This document shows positions 26,108-34,464 of a stretch of 64,000 nt of DNA, piece after piece (the first letter of the stretch is position 1; each line of letters begins with the position of its first letter). Source of the DNA: Gemmiger sp. An194 (GTDB taxonomy: Bacteria > Bacillota > Clostridia > Oscillospirales > Ruminococcaceae); assembly GCF_002160145.1 (NCBI RefSeq), contig NZ_NFKA01000015.1, positions 1 to 64,000 on the forward strand. Reading direction: 5' to 3'. Below the pieces are notes generated by a model. The model worked only from the letters and a program-made list of their open reading frames with translations, was not told the DNA's origin and did no database searches. The translations under genes were made by a program, and so were the position numbers.

Positions 26108-27053
26108 CTATTCCGGCTGCACATCGTCGCCGTCCGGCGGGGTGGTGGGGTCCCGGAATTCCACCGTGACCGCCGTGCCCATGACCGCGCTCTCCCCCGC
26201 CGGCAGGCTCTGGCTCACCGCCACCGCCGCCTCACTCTGCACCGCTCCTACCGCCTGCAGGTTCAGCCCTGCCTGCTGCAGGCTGGCCTGCACCTGGGTC
26301 AGGCTCTGGCCGTCCGTGGCGGGCACCTGGGTGGCCAGCAGCTCCATGCCCTCCTCGGTATACAGCAGCACCGTGCTGCCCCGGGGCATGGTCTGCTCGG
26401 CGGCCGGGTACTGCTCCACCACCGAATCGCCGCTGCCCAGAACCTTGGCCGCAAAGCCGCTTTCCTGCAGCTGAGCCACCGCGTGCTCCGCATTCTTGCC
26501 GGTGGTATCCGGCACGGATGCCTCCATCCGCTCCTTCTCCGCCTGGCTGTAATTGCGGGGGGTGTCGTAATATTCCAAAGTGTCCTCGATCACCCGGGCC
26601 ACCACCGGGCCCGCCAGCGTACCGCCGCTGGTGGTATAGGTATGGGGCTCATCCAGCACAATGAGCACTGCGATGCGCGGGTCCTCGATGGGAGCCACCC
26701 CGATGAAGCTGGCCACCCGGGCTTTTTCATCCTCCGAGTCCAGCTTCTGGCTGGTGCCGGATTTGCCGCCCACCGCATAGCCCGCCACATAGGCGTTTCT
26801 GCCGCCCCCTTCCAGCACCACGCTCTGCATCAGCTGGCACATGGTGGCACTGGCCTCCGCGCTGATGACCTGCCGCTTCACGGTGGGTTCGGTCTGCTGC
26901 ACCACATCCCCCTGCGGGCTCACCACCTGCTCCACCACGTAGGGCTGCATCAGCTTGCCGCCGTTCACGATGGCGCTCACCGCCGTGATGACCTGGATGG
27001 GCGTGATCTTGCTGGACTGGCCAAAAGCGCAGCTTGCCAGCTCCACCGGACCC
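26108..27053 (-). CDS. C-terminal half of an interrupted PASTA penicillin-binding protein
   Basis: This frame holds the end of a class B transpeptidase and nothing before it. It reads VELASCAFGQSSKITPIQV, then the KSGTS active-site triad, then two PASTA domains (from about SVPDTTGKNAEHAV and LLATQVPATDGQSLTQ). The catalytic SxxK and SxN motifs are missing; they lie in the matching half at 39237-40541. In frame, a TGA stands at 27071-27073, and the GTG at 27046 has no ribosome binding site, so this half is probably not translated as it stands. Joining at the shared CCGGACCC restores about 747 residues. Confidence 0.92.
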
Positions 27054-27058
27054 GTCCG
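27046..27058. other. left attachment site of the 12.2 kb element
   Basis: CCGGACCC (27046-27053) followed by GTCCG matches the site at 39236-39248 in 12 of 13 bases. To the left is penicillin-binding-protein coding sequence; to the right the protein homology stops at once. The element flank continues GATGGTTTCATTTGAC, which mirrors the other element end. Confidence 0.8.
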
Positions 27059-27073
27059 ATGGTTTCATTTGAC

Positions 27074-27117
27074 TAAAAAAGCGGCGGGAAGCAGTTTTTC
27101 CGCTTCCCGCCGCTTTT
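27074..27117. terminator. terminator at the left end of the element
   Basis: AAAAGCGGCGGGAAGC and GCTTCCCGCCGCTTTT form a 16-bp perfect stem with A- and T-runs on both sides. It ends the arsR transcript and also insulates the host gene half. Confidence 0.92.
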
Positions 27118-27127
27118 AATAATGTAA

Positions 27128-27421
27128 TTATAAACCGGTTTCGCTGCAATACTCCTTTTTCAGCAGCGCCATCAGCGCATACAGCCGCTCATCCTTGATG
27201 GAGTAGCGCACGAACTGGCCCTGTTTTTCCGCCTGGACCAGCTGGCCCGCCCGCAGCTTTTGCAGATGCTGCGAAAGCGCCGGTCCGCTGATGCCCGGCA
27301 CCGCCCCGGCCAGCTCGCCCACCGTCATGGGCTTTTCCAGCAGGGCGCACAGGATCAGCAGCCGGTTCTCATTGGCCAGCTGACCCATCAGCTCCGCAAT
27401 CCGCTGTGCCTGTTCCCGCAT
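27128..27421 (-). CDS. ArsR-family winged-helix regulator
   Basis: The 97-residue protein has the ArsR fold with GISGPALSQHLQKLRAGQLVQAEKQGQFVRYSI. It lacks the cysteine pair of arsenic or cadmium sensors; its only cysteines are one in LLILCALLE and one near the C-terminus (EYCSE), which might form a redox switch. It is last in an operon after a ferredoxin and a membrane polyferredoxin. The AGTATTT/AAATACT palindrome at 28341-28358 is its likely operator. AAGGAGG precedes the ATG. Confidence 0.88.
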   Translation of the reverse strand: MREQAQRIAELMGQLANENRLLILCALLEKPMTVGELAGAVPGISGPALSQHLQKLRAGQLVQAEKQGQFVRYSIKDERLYALMALLKKEYCSETGL

Positions 27422-27424
27422 GGT

Positions 27425-28075
27425 TTACGCCTCCTTTTTGCCGCATCCGGCGCAGCCCGCGCATCCGTTGACAGAGCAGGCAGTCTGTCCGCCGTCCTCC
27501 CGGGGGGCGCGCAGCTTACAGATCAGCTGGGTCATGGTGCCCATGGGGCAGAACACACACCAGCTGCGGGGCTTGAACAGTGCCATCACGATCCAGCCGA
27601 TCAGGTTGGAGGTGAGCATCAGGCTGTAGAACCCGAAGGCGAACTGAGCCACCCAGGGCGCCGCCTCGCCGTTGTAGGCCCAGTCCCAGGGCAGGCGGAA
27701 GGTCCAGAACAGTTTGACCGCCTCGCTCAGGTTCTGCGCGCCGGAGCCCACCAGATAAGTGACCCAGAGCATCTGGAAGAACATGGCGAAAAAGAAAACC
27801 AGGAAGCCGTACCGGAACCACCTGGAGCGCATCCAGTTCGGGGTAGGCCGGTTGGCGCTGAGCTTCAGTCTGCCGCCCAGCAGCGATAGAAACTGCCCCC
27901 GATCACAGAAGCGGTTGCAGTAAAGCTTGCTGCCGCCAAAGATGGCGATGAACAGCGGCAGGCAGAAGAAGATCATGCCCAGCCAGGCAAACAGAATGTT
28001 GAAAAATCCCAGCGCCAGGTAGATGGGCGTGACGATCCACAGATAATCGTACCAATGCTTTTGCTGCTTCTTCAC
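27425..28075 (-). CDS. membrane polyferredoxin-like 4Fe-4S protein
   Basis: The 216-residue protein has about four spans and two incomplete cysteine clusters of the NapH/CcoG type: YCNRFCDRGQFL and CVFCPMGTMTQ. The tail is also Cys-rich (CSVNGCAGCAGCGKKEA). Such proteins pass electrons across or along the membrane. It overlaps the preceding ferredoxin gene by four bases, so the two products probably work together. The donor and acceptor are not evident. Confidence 0.75.
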   Translation of the reverse strand: MKKQQKHWYDYLWIVTPIYLALGFFNILFAWLGMIFFCLPLFIAIFGGSKLYCNRFCDRGQFLSLLGGRLKLSANRPTPNWMRSRWFRYGFLVFFFAMFFQMLWVTYLVGSGAQNLSEAVKLFWTFRLPWDWAYNGEAAPWVAQFAFGFYSLMLTSNLIGWIVMALFKPRSWCVFCPMGTMTQLICKLRAPREDGGQTACSVNGCAGCAGCGKKEA

Positions 28076-28278
28076 GGCTGCATCCCCCTTTCCTTCAGTT
28101 CAATGGCCCCTGCCGGGCATTCCTTTGCGCAGCGGCCGCAGCCCACACAGCGGGCTTCGTCCACCCGGGCCTCCACCCCGTGCCACACGGCGATGGCATC
28201 CATCGGGCACACCTTCACGCAGCAGCCACAGGCCACACAGTAGTCCCGGTCCACCCGGGCGTAACGTTTTGACGGCAT
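28072..28278 (-). CDS. 2[4Fe-4S] ferredoxin
   Basis: The 68-residue protein has two complete clusters, CVACGCCVKVCP and CVGCGRCAKECP, each followed by a short linker. It is a typical small electron carrier. The start ATG 28278 has AAGGGGGAG upstream; the frame could extend to 28353, but that region holds the promoter and operator. It is first in the ferredoxin-polyferredoxin-arsR operon. Confidence 0.9.
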   Translation of the reverse strand: MPSKRYARVDRDYCVACGCCVKVCPMDAIAVWHGVEARVDEARCVGCGRCAKECPAGAIELKERGMQP

Positions 28279-28340
28279 ATGCTCCCCCTTGCCGCGCACC
28301 CCGGATGCCGATGCCGGGCCCGGGCCGCGCCTTTCGTTTA

Positions 28341-28387
28341 AGTATTTAAGCAAATACTAATATATTTGAATTTACCGCTTTTGTCAA
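28341..28387 (-). promoter_or_regulatory. promoter and operator of the ferredoxin-arsR operon
   Basis: On the minus strand TTGACA (28387-28382), a 17-base spacer and TATATT (28364-28359) form a good promoter. Immediately downstream is the perfect palindrome AGTATTT-AAGC-AAATACT (28341-28358), placed to block transcription when bound. Confidence 0.85.
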
Positions 28388-28396
28388 GCCCTGCGC

Positions 28397-28452
28397 AAAA
28401 AAGCGGTCAAGGCCGCATCCGCTGCCTGGCAGGGATGCGGCCTTGACCGCTT
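28397..28452 (-). terminator. Rho-independent terminator of the PTS operon
   Basis: Perfect 20-base arms (28401-28420 and 28433-28452) enclose a 12-base loop. On the minus strand the stem is followed by a T-run (complement of 28397-28402). It lies 85 bases past the IIBC gene. Confidence 0.92.
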
Positions 28453-28536
28453 GTATGAAGTTGGGGTGGGCGGATGCGGCCTGCCTTGTGGGCCCAGGCA
28501 GCCGCGGCTCAGCGCCCCACGTAGGGGAACAGATGC

Positions 28537-29979
28537 TTACTTGACCAGCTTCTTGAACTCGTCAGCCACAAACTGGACCTTGGGTCCGATGATGACCTGA
28601 ACGCTGGTCTTGCCCGGACGAACCACGCCCGCGGCACCGGAAGCCTTGATCTTCTTCTCATCCACCAGCAGGCGGTCCTTGACCTCCAGACGCAGGCGGG
28701 TGATGCAGTTGTCAACGCTGGTCACGTTCTCAGCGCCGCCAACGCCTTCCAGGATGGCAGCGGCCATGGCAGCGTAGTTGCTGCTGCCCAGCTCGATGTT
28801 CATCTCGGCAGAGGTGTCGTCGTCCTCACGGCCGGGGGTCTTCAGATCCAGCTTGGTGATCAGCACGCGGAAGATCACGTAGTACAGAACGAAGAATACC
28901 AGGCCGATGGGGATCAGCAGCCAGGAGTTCATGGCGAAGGGAGCCTTGAAGCTCAGGAACCAGTCAACGAAACCGGCGCTGAAGTTGAAGCCGGCACGGA
29001 TGGGCAGAGCAGCCACGATGCCAACGGACAGGCCGGTCAGCAGAGCGTGAACAACGTACAGAGCGGGAGCCAGGAACATGAAGGAGAACTCCATGGGCTC
29101 GGTAACACCGGTCAGGAAGGAGCACAGGGCAACGGACAGCAGGATGCCGGCGGTAACCTTCTTCTTCTTGTCCTTGGCGGTGTGGTACATGGCCAGAGCA
29201 GCACCGGGCAGACCGAACATCATGACGGGGAAGAAGCCAGCCTGGTACATACCGGTCTGACCCAGAACGCCGCCTTCCATGGTGCCCCAGAACTTGCCAA
29301 TATCGTTGATGCCGGCAACGTCAAACCAGAACACGCTGTTCAGAGCGTGGTGCATGCCGATGGGGATGAGCAGACGGTTCAGGAAGCCGTAGATACCGGC
29401 GCCCACAGCGCCCAGACCCAGCACGCTCTCGCCGACCCATACCAGGAAGCCGTAAACGATGGGCCATACGAAGTACAGGGGGATGCAGACCACCAGAGTG
29501 GTGAGCACGGTCATGATGGGCACGAAACGACGGCCCGCGAAGAAGCCCAGGAAGTCGGGCATGTTGGTCTTGTAGAACTTGTTGTAGCATCCGGCAGCGA
29601 TCAGACCGCACAGGATACCGATGAACTGGTTGTTGATCTTGGCGAACGCCGCGGGAACAGTGGCGTCAGCGCCCAGGATCAGCTGCACCACGCTGGTACC
29701 GAGCATGGTCTGCACGGTCAGCCAGGAGATGATGGCAGCCAGTGCGGAAGTACCTTCCTGATCCTTGGACATGCCGATGGCTACGCCCAGGGCGAACAGG
29801 ATGGCCATGTTGTCGATCAGAATACCGCCGGCCTTAATGAGCAGCAGGGCCAGCAGGCTGTTGGCGCCCCATCCGGAGGGGTCGATCCAGTAACCGATGC
29901 CCATCAGAATACCGCCGATCGGCAGGCAGGCCACGGGCAGCATCAAAGACTTGCCCAAGCGTTGCAAAAATCGCATCAT
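28537..29979 (-). CDS. nagE: PTS IIBC permease, glucose/N-acetylglucosamine family
   Basis: The 480-residue protein imports and phosphorylates a hexose, probably N-acetylglucosamine or glucose. The IIC domain has about ten spans and the IPIGMHHALN signature; the IIB domain has the phosphorylated Cys in DNCITRLRLEV. No IIA domain is fused; IIA is encoded separately upstream. GAGG with AGGAGGA spacing supports the first of two adjacent ATGs. It is last in the antiterminator-IIA-EI-HPr-IIBC operon. The sugar cannot be fixed by sequence alone. Confidence 0.9.
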   Translation of the reverse strand: MMRFLQRLGKSLMLPVACLPIGGILMGIGYWIDPSGWGANSLLALLLIKAGGILIDNMAILFALGVAIGMSKDQEGTSALAAIISWLTVQTMLGTSVVQLILGADATVPAAFAKINNQFIGILCGLIAAGCYNKFYKTNMPDFLGFFAGRRFVPIMTVLTTLVVCIPLYFVWPIVYGFLVWVGESVLGLGAVGAGIYGFLNRLLIPIGMHHALNSVFWFDVAGINDIGKFWGTMEGGVLGQTGMYQAGFFPVMMFGLPGAALAMYHTAKDKKKKVTAGILLSVALCSFLTGVTEPMEFSFMFLAPALYVVHALLTGLSVGIVAALPIRAGFNFSAGFVDWFLSFKAPFAMNSWLLIPIGLVFFVLYYVIFRVLITKLDLKTPGREDDDTSAEMNIELGSSNYAAMAAAILEGVGGAENVTSVDNCITRLRLEVKDRLLVDEKKIKASGAAGVVRPGKTSVQVIIGPKVQFVADEFKKLVK

Positions 29980-30085
29980 AAGTAAATTCCTCCTAACACA
30001 GATCGCGGGCCCGGCCAGAATGCCGGAGAACCCGGGTTATCAGCACAGGGGTGGCCGGCCCACGGCCACCCCCCTTTGCCCAAAG

Positions 30086-30343
30086 TTACAGGTTGGCCTT
30101 CAGGAACTCGGCCATGGAGGCAGCCGCAGCCTCCTCGTCAGCGCCGTCGAAGGTCAGGGTCAGTTCCATGCCCTGCTTGGCGGCCAGCTTCATCACGCCC
30201 ATGATGCGCTTGGCATCCACGGCAGTGCCGTTCACCGCAACGGTCACGTTGCAGGCGTTCTTGGCGGCCTCTTTCACCAGCAGGCCGGCGGGACGGGCAT
30301 GCAGGCCCAGAGGATCGGCGATCACATGTTTGATTTCTTTCAT
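30086..30343 (-). CDS. ptsH: phosphocarrier protein HPr lacking the Ser46 site
   Basis: The 85-residue protein passes phosphate from enzyme I to IIA. The catalytic His15 is present in GLHARPA. The regulatory serine at position 46, which HPr kinase modifies in most Firmicutes, is Arg here (AKRIMGVM). It is therefore unlikely to act as a CcpA co-repressor, while sugar transport should be intact. It starts four bases after the enzyme I stop. Confidence 0.92.
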   Translation of the reverse strand: MKEIKHVIADPLGLHARPAGLLVKEAAKNACNVTVAVNGTAVDAKRIMGVMKLAAKQGMELTLTFDGADEEAAAASMAEFLKANL

Positions 30344-30347
30344 CAGA

Positions 30348-31961
30348 TTATACCTCGCTTTCGCAAACTTTCTTTCTCAGTTCCAAAACCCGGCCGGGCG
30401 ATACAGACAGCTCGTCGTAGCCCATTTCCAGGAAGGTTTCCGTCAGGGAGAGATCCGCGCCCAGCTCGCCGCAGATGCCGCACCAGATGCCCTCGGCATG
30501 GGCGTTCTCGGCGATCATGCGCAGCAGTGCCAGCACCGCAGGATGATGAGGATCGTAGAACTCATCTAGCTTGGCGTTCTGCCGGTCGATGGCCAGGGTG
30601 TACTGGGTCAGGTCGTTGGTGCCCACGCTGAAGAACTGGACCTCCTTGGCCAGCTCGCGGCTGAGCACCGCGGCGGCGGGAGTCTCGATCATAATGCCCA
30701 GCTCCACCTCACCGAAGGCGATGCCCTCGGCGGTCAGCTCCGCCTTGATGGTCTCGCAGAAGGCCTTGATGCGGCGCACCTCGTCCACCGAGATGATCAT
30801 GGGGAACATGATGCATACGGGGCCGAAGGCGCTGGCCCGGTAAATGGCACGCAGCTGCGGCCGGAAGATATCCTCCCGGGTGAGGCAGATGCGGATGCCA
30901 CGGTAGCCCAGGGCGGGGTTTTCCTCGTGCTCCAGGCCGAAGTAATCCACCTGCTTGTCGGCGCCGATGTCCAGGGTGCGGATGACCACCGGGCGGCCCT
31001 GCAGGCCCTCCACCACCTTGCGGTAAGCCTCAAACAGCTCCTCCTCAGTGGGGAAGGTGTCGCGGCCCAGGTAGAGGAACTCGCTGCGCAGCAGGCCCAC
31101 GCCCTCGGCGTCGCCCTCCAGCACGTACTTCACGTCGTCCGGGTTGCCGATGTTGGCGAACAGCTTCAGCTTGCGGCCGCTCTTGGAGACAGTGGGCTTG
31201 CCGCGGTAGGCCTCCAGCTGCTGGCGGTATGCCTGAGCCTCGTCCCGCTTTTTCTCCATGGCAGCCTGGGTGGCCTCGTCCGGCTCGATGTAGTAGTGGC
31301 CCTCGAAGCCATCCACGATCATCAGCTTGCCGTCCAGCTCGTCGTCCAGGGTGATCTGGGCCTGCACCAGAGAGGGAATGTTCATGATGCGGGCCAGAAT
31401 GGCGGTGTGGCTGTTGGAAGAGCCCTGGCGGGTCACAAAGGCCAGGATCTTATCCTTGGGCAGCTGCACGGTCTCGCTGGGGGTCAGGTCCTCGGCCACC
31501 AGGATGCCGGGCTCCTCCATGGAGAAGCCGGTCTTGCCGCCGCACAGGATGTTCACCAGGCGGGTGGCCATGTCCTTCACGTCCACCGAGCGGGCCTGCA
31601 TGTAGGCATCGTCCATGGCGGCAAAGGCTGCGCTGAAGGCGTCGCCGGTCTCGTGAGCCGCCTGGGCAGCGCTTGCGCCGCCGGCGATCATGTCCTGCAC
31701 GCCCTCCAGATAGTCCAGATCGTCCAGCATCATCATCTGAACATCCAGGATCATGGCCTGCTCCTCGCCGATCTCCCGCTTGGTCTTTTCAAACAGCTCG
31801 GTCAGCTGAGCGCGGGCCGTCTCGCGGGCCTCGTCGAATTTCTTCTGCTCGGCGGCGGCATCGCCGCAGGAGCCGGGCAGCTCCGCCTGCTGATGGCGGT
31901 ACACATAGGCACGGCCGATGGCCACGCCGGAAAATACGGGTCTACCGGTACCCTCACGCAT
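30348..31961 (-). CDS. ptsI: PTS enzyme I (phosphoenolpyruvate-protein phosphotransferase)
   Basis: Enzyme I takes phosphate from PEP and gives it to HPr. The 537-residue product has the phospho-His in GSSNSHTAILARIMNIPS near residue 185, the substrate loop of the C-terminal barrel, FFSVGTNDLTQYTLAIDRQN, and the catalytic Cys in WCGICGELGAD. It is slightly shorter than the usual ~570 residues but all motifs are present. GAGAGGAG precedes the ATG, and the IIA gene lies 18 bases upstream. Confidence 0.96.
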   Translation of the reverse strand: MREGTGRPVFSGVAIGRAYVYRHQQAELPGSCGDAAAEQKKFDEARETARAQLTELFEKTKREIGEEQAMILDVQMMMLDDLDYLEGVQDMIAGGASAAQAAHETGDAFSAAFAAMDDAYMQARSVDVKDMATRLVNILCGGKTGFSMEEPGILVAEDLTPSETVQLPKDKILAFVTRQGSSNSHTAILARIMNIPSLVQAQITLDDELDGKLMIVDGFEGHYYIEPDEATQAAMEKKRDEAQAYRQQLEAYRGKPTVSKSGRKLKLFANIGNPDDVKYVLEGDAEGVGLLRSEFLYLGRDTFPTEEELFEAYRKVVEGLQGRPVVIRTLDIGADKQVDYFGLEHEENPALGYRGIRICLTREDIFRPQLRAIYRASAFGPVCIMFPMIISVDEVRRIKAFCETIKAELTAEGIAFGEVELGIMIETPAAAVLSRELAKEVQFFSVGTNDLTQYTLAIDRQNAKLDEFYDPHHPAVLALLRMIAENAHAEGIWCGICGELGADLSLTETFLEMGYDELSVSPGRVLELRKKVCESEV

Positions 31962-31979
31962 TGCGTTTGTGCTCCTCTC

Positions 31980-32474
31980 TTATTCCTTGACCAGAGTCAG
32001 AATGGTATCGCCCTCGCTCACGGCGGCGCCGGTGTGGGCGTTCACTTCCTTGTAATCTGCGGTGTTGCAGATCACCATGGGGGTGATGGTGTCGAAGCCG
32101 GCGGCGGCAACAGCCTCCCGGTCGAACTCGATCAGCAGCTGACCAGCGGTCACGTGGTCACCGGTCTTGGCGTGGGTGGTGAAGTGCTCGCCCTTCAGGG
32201 AGACGGTCTCCAGGCCCACGTGGATCAGCACCTCAGCGCCGCAGTCTGCCTTCAGGCTCACCGCGTGGCCGGTGTCGAACATCAGGTCCACGGTGGCGTC
32301 GCAGGGAGCGACCACACGGTTGCTGGTGGGTTTCACCGCAACGCCCTTGCCCAGGATCTCCTCACCGAAGGTGGGGTCGCTCACCTGATTCAGGGGAACG
32401 GCCTCGCCGGCCACCGGCGCACCCAGGGTGATGTCGCTGGATTTTTTGCCAAACAGTTTGTCGAAAATGCCCAT
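31980..32474 (-). CDS. crr: PTS IIA component, glucose type
   Basis: The 164-residue protein carries phosphate from HPr to IIB. The phospho-His lies in EVLIHVGLETVSLKGEHF, and a second catalytic His is found in FTTHAKTGDHV or the earlier strand, as usual for the family. It is a free IIA, matching the IIBC protein that lacks this domain. GGAAGGAA lies upstream of the ATG. Confidence 0.92.
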   Translation of the reverse strand: MGIFDKLFGKKSSDITLGAPVAGEAVPLNQVSDPTFGEEILGKGVAVKPTSNRVVAPCDATVDLMFDTGHAVSLKADCGAEVLIHVGLETVSLKGEHFTTHAKTGDHVTAGQLLIEFDREAVAAAGFDTITPMVICNTADYKEVNAHTGAAVSEGDTILTLVKE

Positions 32475-32567
32475 GATAATGGTTCCTTCCTTTCCTTGAT
32501 CTTGCTTGTGTTATACAAAATCGAAATATGCTCGAGGTATGTTAATTATGCTTACGCGTCGCCGCGC

Positions 32568-33401
32568 TCAAACTTTCCTGCAGGTGCGGTGCAGGCTGGC
32601 AGCCAGATAGGCTCCTTCCTCCGCGGGAAGCTTGGTGCCGCTGCGCCTGCCCAGTCCTTCCACGATCTGCTGCGCGCAGTGGAATTCCTCCGGGTAACAC
32701 CGGCGCACCGCCTCCACGAACTGGGGGTCCCTCTGGGTCTGCTCCTGGCCGGTAAAGGCCCGGAACACCAGAAATTTCAGATGAACGGTGAATTCGTCGT
32801 AAAAGCCGCTTTCCTGATCCAGGTCCAGCCGGGGCCAGCCCGCCAGACTGGTGAGCACATCGTGCAGGGTCTGGGTGATGCGCAGGGTGTCTTTAATGGA
32901 GTTCTCATACTCCGCGTTCACCAGATGCAGCGCAATGTTGGCAGCCTCATCGTCCGGGAACCGGATGCCCAACTCCTGCTGCAGCAGCTCCAGGCCGTAT
33001 TTGCCCAGAGCGTACTCCCGGGGATAGAAGGTGCGGACCTCGGCCAGCAGAGTGTTCTGGAACACGGTACCCTGGCGCAGCCGCTCAATGGCAAAACAGA
33101 TGTGGTCGGTGAGGGTTAGGTAGACGCTGGGGCAGAGCCTGCGGCCCAGGTCTTCGGTGGCCCGGTCCACAATGCGGCTGCACAGCTCGATCTGCTGCGG
33201 CGGCAGAGTGGAAAACAGGTCGGTCAGGCGGCGGGCCTCGTCCGGCGTTTGCATGCGAAACAGCTTTTCTGCTTTGGCTTCATCCAGCTCATCGCCGCTG
33301 CGCAGGGAGAACCCCAGCCCGCGGCCCATGGCGATCACTTCCTGGCCGTTTTCGTCCAGGCAGGACACAACATTATTGTTGATGGATTTCAATACCTTCA
33401 T
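32568..33401 (-). CDS. BglG/LicT-family transcription antiterminator
   Basis: The 277-residue protein has an N-terminal RNA-binding CAT domain (MKVLKSINNNVVSCLDENGQEVIAMGRGLGF) and two PTS-regulation domains with conserved His residues (e.g. LTDHICFAIERL and ALHLVNAEYENS). It binds a RAT hairpin to stop termination when dephosphorylated by sugar transport. The matching RAT and terminator stand directly upstream at 33433-33519. GTG 33407 is in frame, but ATG 33401 fits the ribosome binding site and the family start. It heads the PTS operon and so controls itself. Confidence 0.93.
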   Translation of the reverse strand: MKVLKSINNNVVSCLDENGQEVIAMGRGLGFSLRSGDELDEAKAEKLFRMQTPDEARRLTDLFSTLPPQQIELCSRIVDRATEDLGRRLCPSVYLTLTDHICFAIERLRQGTVFQNTLLAEVRTFYPREYALGKYGLELLQQELGIRFPDDEAANIALHLVNAEYENSIKDTLRITQTLHDVLTSLAGWPRLDLDQESGFYDEFTVHLKFLVFRAFTGQEQTQRDPQFVEAVRRCYPEEFHCAQQIVEGLGRRSGTKLPAEEGAYLAASLHRTCRKV

Positions 33402-33432
33402 TCGCACATTCCTCTCGCCCCGGCCAAGGCAA

Positions 33433-33519
33433 TAAAAAAACCATATTCAAAGCGCTCCCCCGCATGCTGCGGAAGAGATACGTTTGAATATGGTCTTGCC
33501 TGCCGTACAGTAACAACCC
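33433..33519 (-). promoter_or_regulatory. RAT antiterminator overlapping a leader terminator
   Basis: On the minus strand GGGTTGTTACTG...GCAGGCAAGACC (33519-33492) matches the ribonucleic antiterminator consensus of LicT/GlcT leaders. Its last three bases are the first of a terminator stem ACCATATTCAAA paired with TTTGAATATGGT and followed by TTTTTTT (33494-33433). The two structures exclude each other, the classical design for PTS antitermination. Confidence 0.92.
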
Positions 33520-33537
33520 ACTGTTCTTGTCAGCTAA

Positions 33538-33566
33538 ATCTTACCAACCTGTTCACAAACTGTCAA
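33538..33566 (-). promoter_or_regulatory. promoter of the PTS operon
   Basis: TTGACA, a 17-base spacer and TAAGAT on the minus strand lie just upstream of the RAT. Confidence 0.82.
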
Positions 33567-33664
33567 TATTTTTCCATAGAATCGAATTCTTTTCTGTTGT
33601 TTGCACAAACATTCTTTTTTGATTTTGTGCAATTCATGTCTTGAAATTTGGTAGGATTCGTGAC

Positions 33665-34405
33665 TTACAAACTGGCCAGCAGCTCCTTTGCCTGCCGCAC
33701 CAGAGCAGGGTCGGTGTATTCCCGCAGGTACTCGTCCGCCACAGGCAGGCCCATGGGCACGCCCTGACGGCGGAAGGTCATGGGGCTTTCCACCGCCTTT
33801 TTGGCAGAGAAGTGGAACTGACGCACGCCGGCGGCAGCCAGCTTTTCCATGGTGCCGGGATTCACGCCGCTGCCCGCCAGAATATTCACCCGGCCATCGG
33901 CCCGCTGCACCAGCTGGGTCAGCAGCGGAATTCCCTGCTCGGCCTTGGCCTGCTGGCCGGAGGTGAGAATGGTATCAAAGCCCAGCTCCACCGCATCCTC
34001 CAGTGCCTCAAAGGGATCGCGGCAGACGTCGAAGGCCCGGTGTAGGGTGCGGTGCAGACCGCCCGCGGCAGCCGCGCAGCGGGCCAGGAATTCCTTGTCC
34101 AGCGCGCCGTTGGGCAACAGGGCTCCCAGCACCACGCCGTTCACGCCCAGGGCGCGGCACTGCTCGATCTCCCACAGGGTGGCCTCCTGCTCGGCGGGGG
34201 TGAAGCAGAAATCCCCGAAGCGGGGCCGCAGCAGCACGTTCACCGGAATGTGCACCTGGTCCATGACCTGGCGCACCAGCGCGATGGAGGGGCTGGTGCC
34301 CCCGATGATCAGATTGCCGCACAGCTCCAGACGGTCGGCGCCGCCCGCCTGGGCGGCCAGGGCGGATTCCACCGAATCCACACAGATCTCCAGCAGATGT
34401 TCCAT
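33665..34405 (-). CDS. cutC: CutC-family protein
   Basis: The 246-residue TIM-barrel protein shows the CutC opening LLEICVDSVESALAAQAGGADRLELC and the conserved GGTSPS, RPRFGDFCF and HRAFDV motifs. CutC was first linked to copper homeostasis, but that role is disputed and its true reaction is unknown. Its place between a WYL regulator and a sugar PTS fits a sugar- or cell-wall-related role. AAAGGAG precedes the ATG. It follows the WYL regulator by 59 bases. Confidence 0.92.
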   Translation of the reverse strand: MEHLLEICVDSVESALAAQAGGADRLELCGNLIIGGTSPSIALVRQVMDQVHIPVNVLLRPRFGDFCFTPAEQEATLWEIEQCRALGVNGVVLGALLPNGALDKEFLARCAAAAGGLHRTLHRAFDVCRDPFEALEDAVELGFDTILTSGQQAKAEQGIPLLTQLVQRADGRVNILAGSGVNPGTMEKLAAAGVRQFHFSAKKAVESPMTFRRQGVPMGLPVADEYLREYTDPALVRQAKELLASL

Positions 34406-34464
34406 GGTATTAACTCCTTTTCGCTTGGCCCCGGTCCGGCAGGCGCCGGGGCGGTGGTTTGGGG

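Noticed and set aside
23401-26169. Plus-strand frame of 922 residues
   Set aside because: It is the opposite strand of murA and ftsW; its His/Gln/Pro-rich composition is typical of antisense frames in GC-rich DNA.
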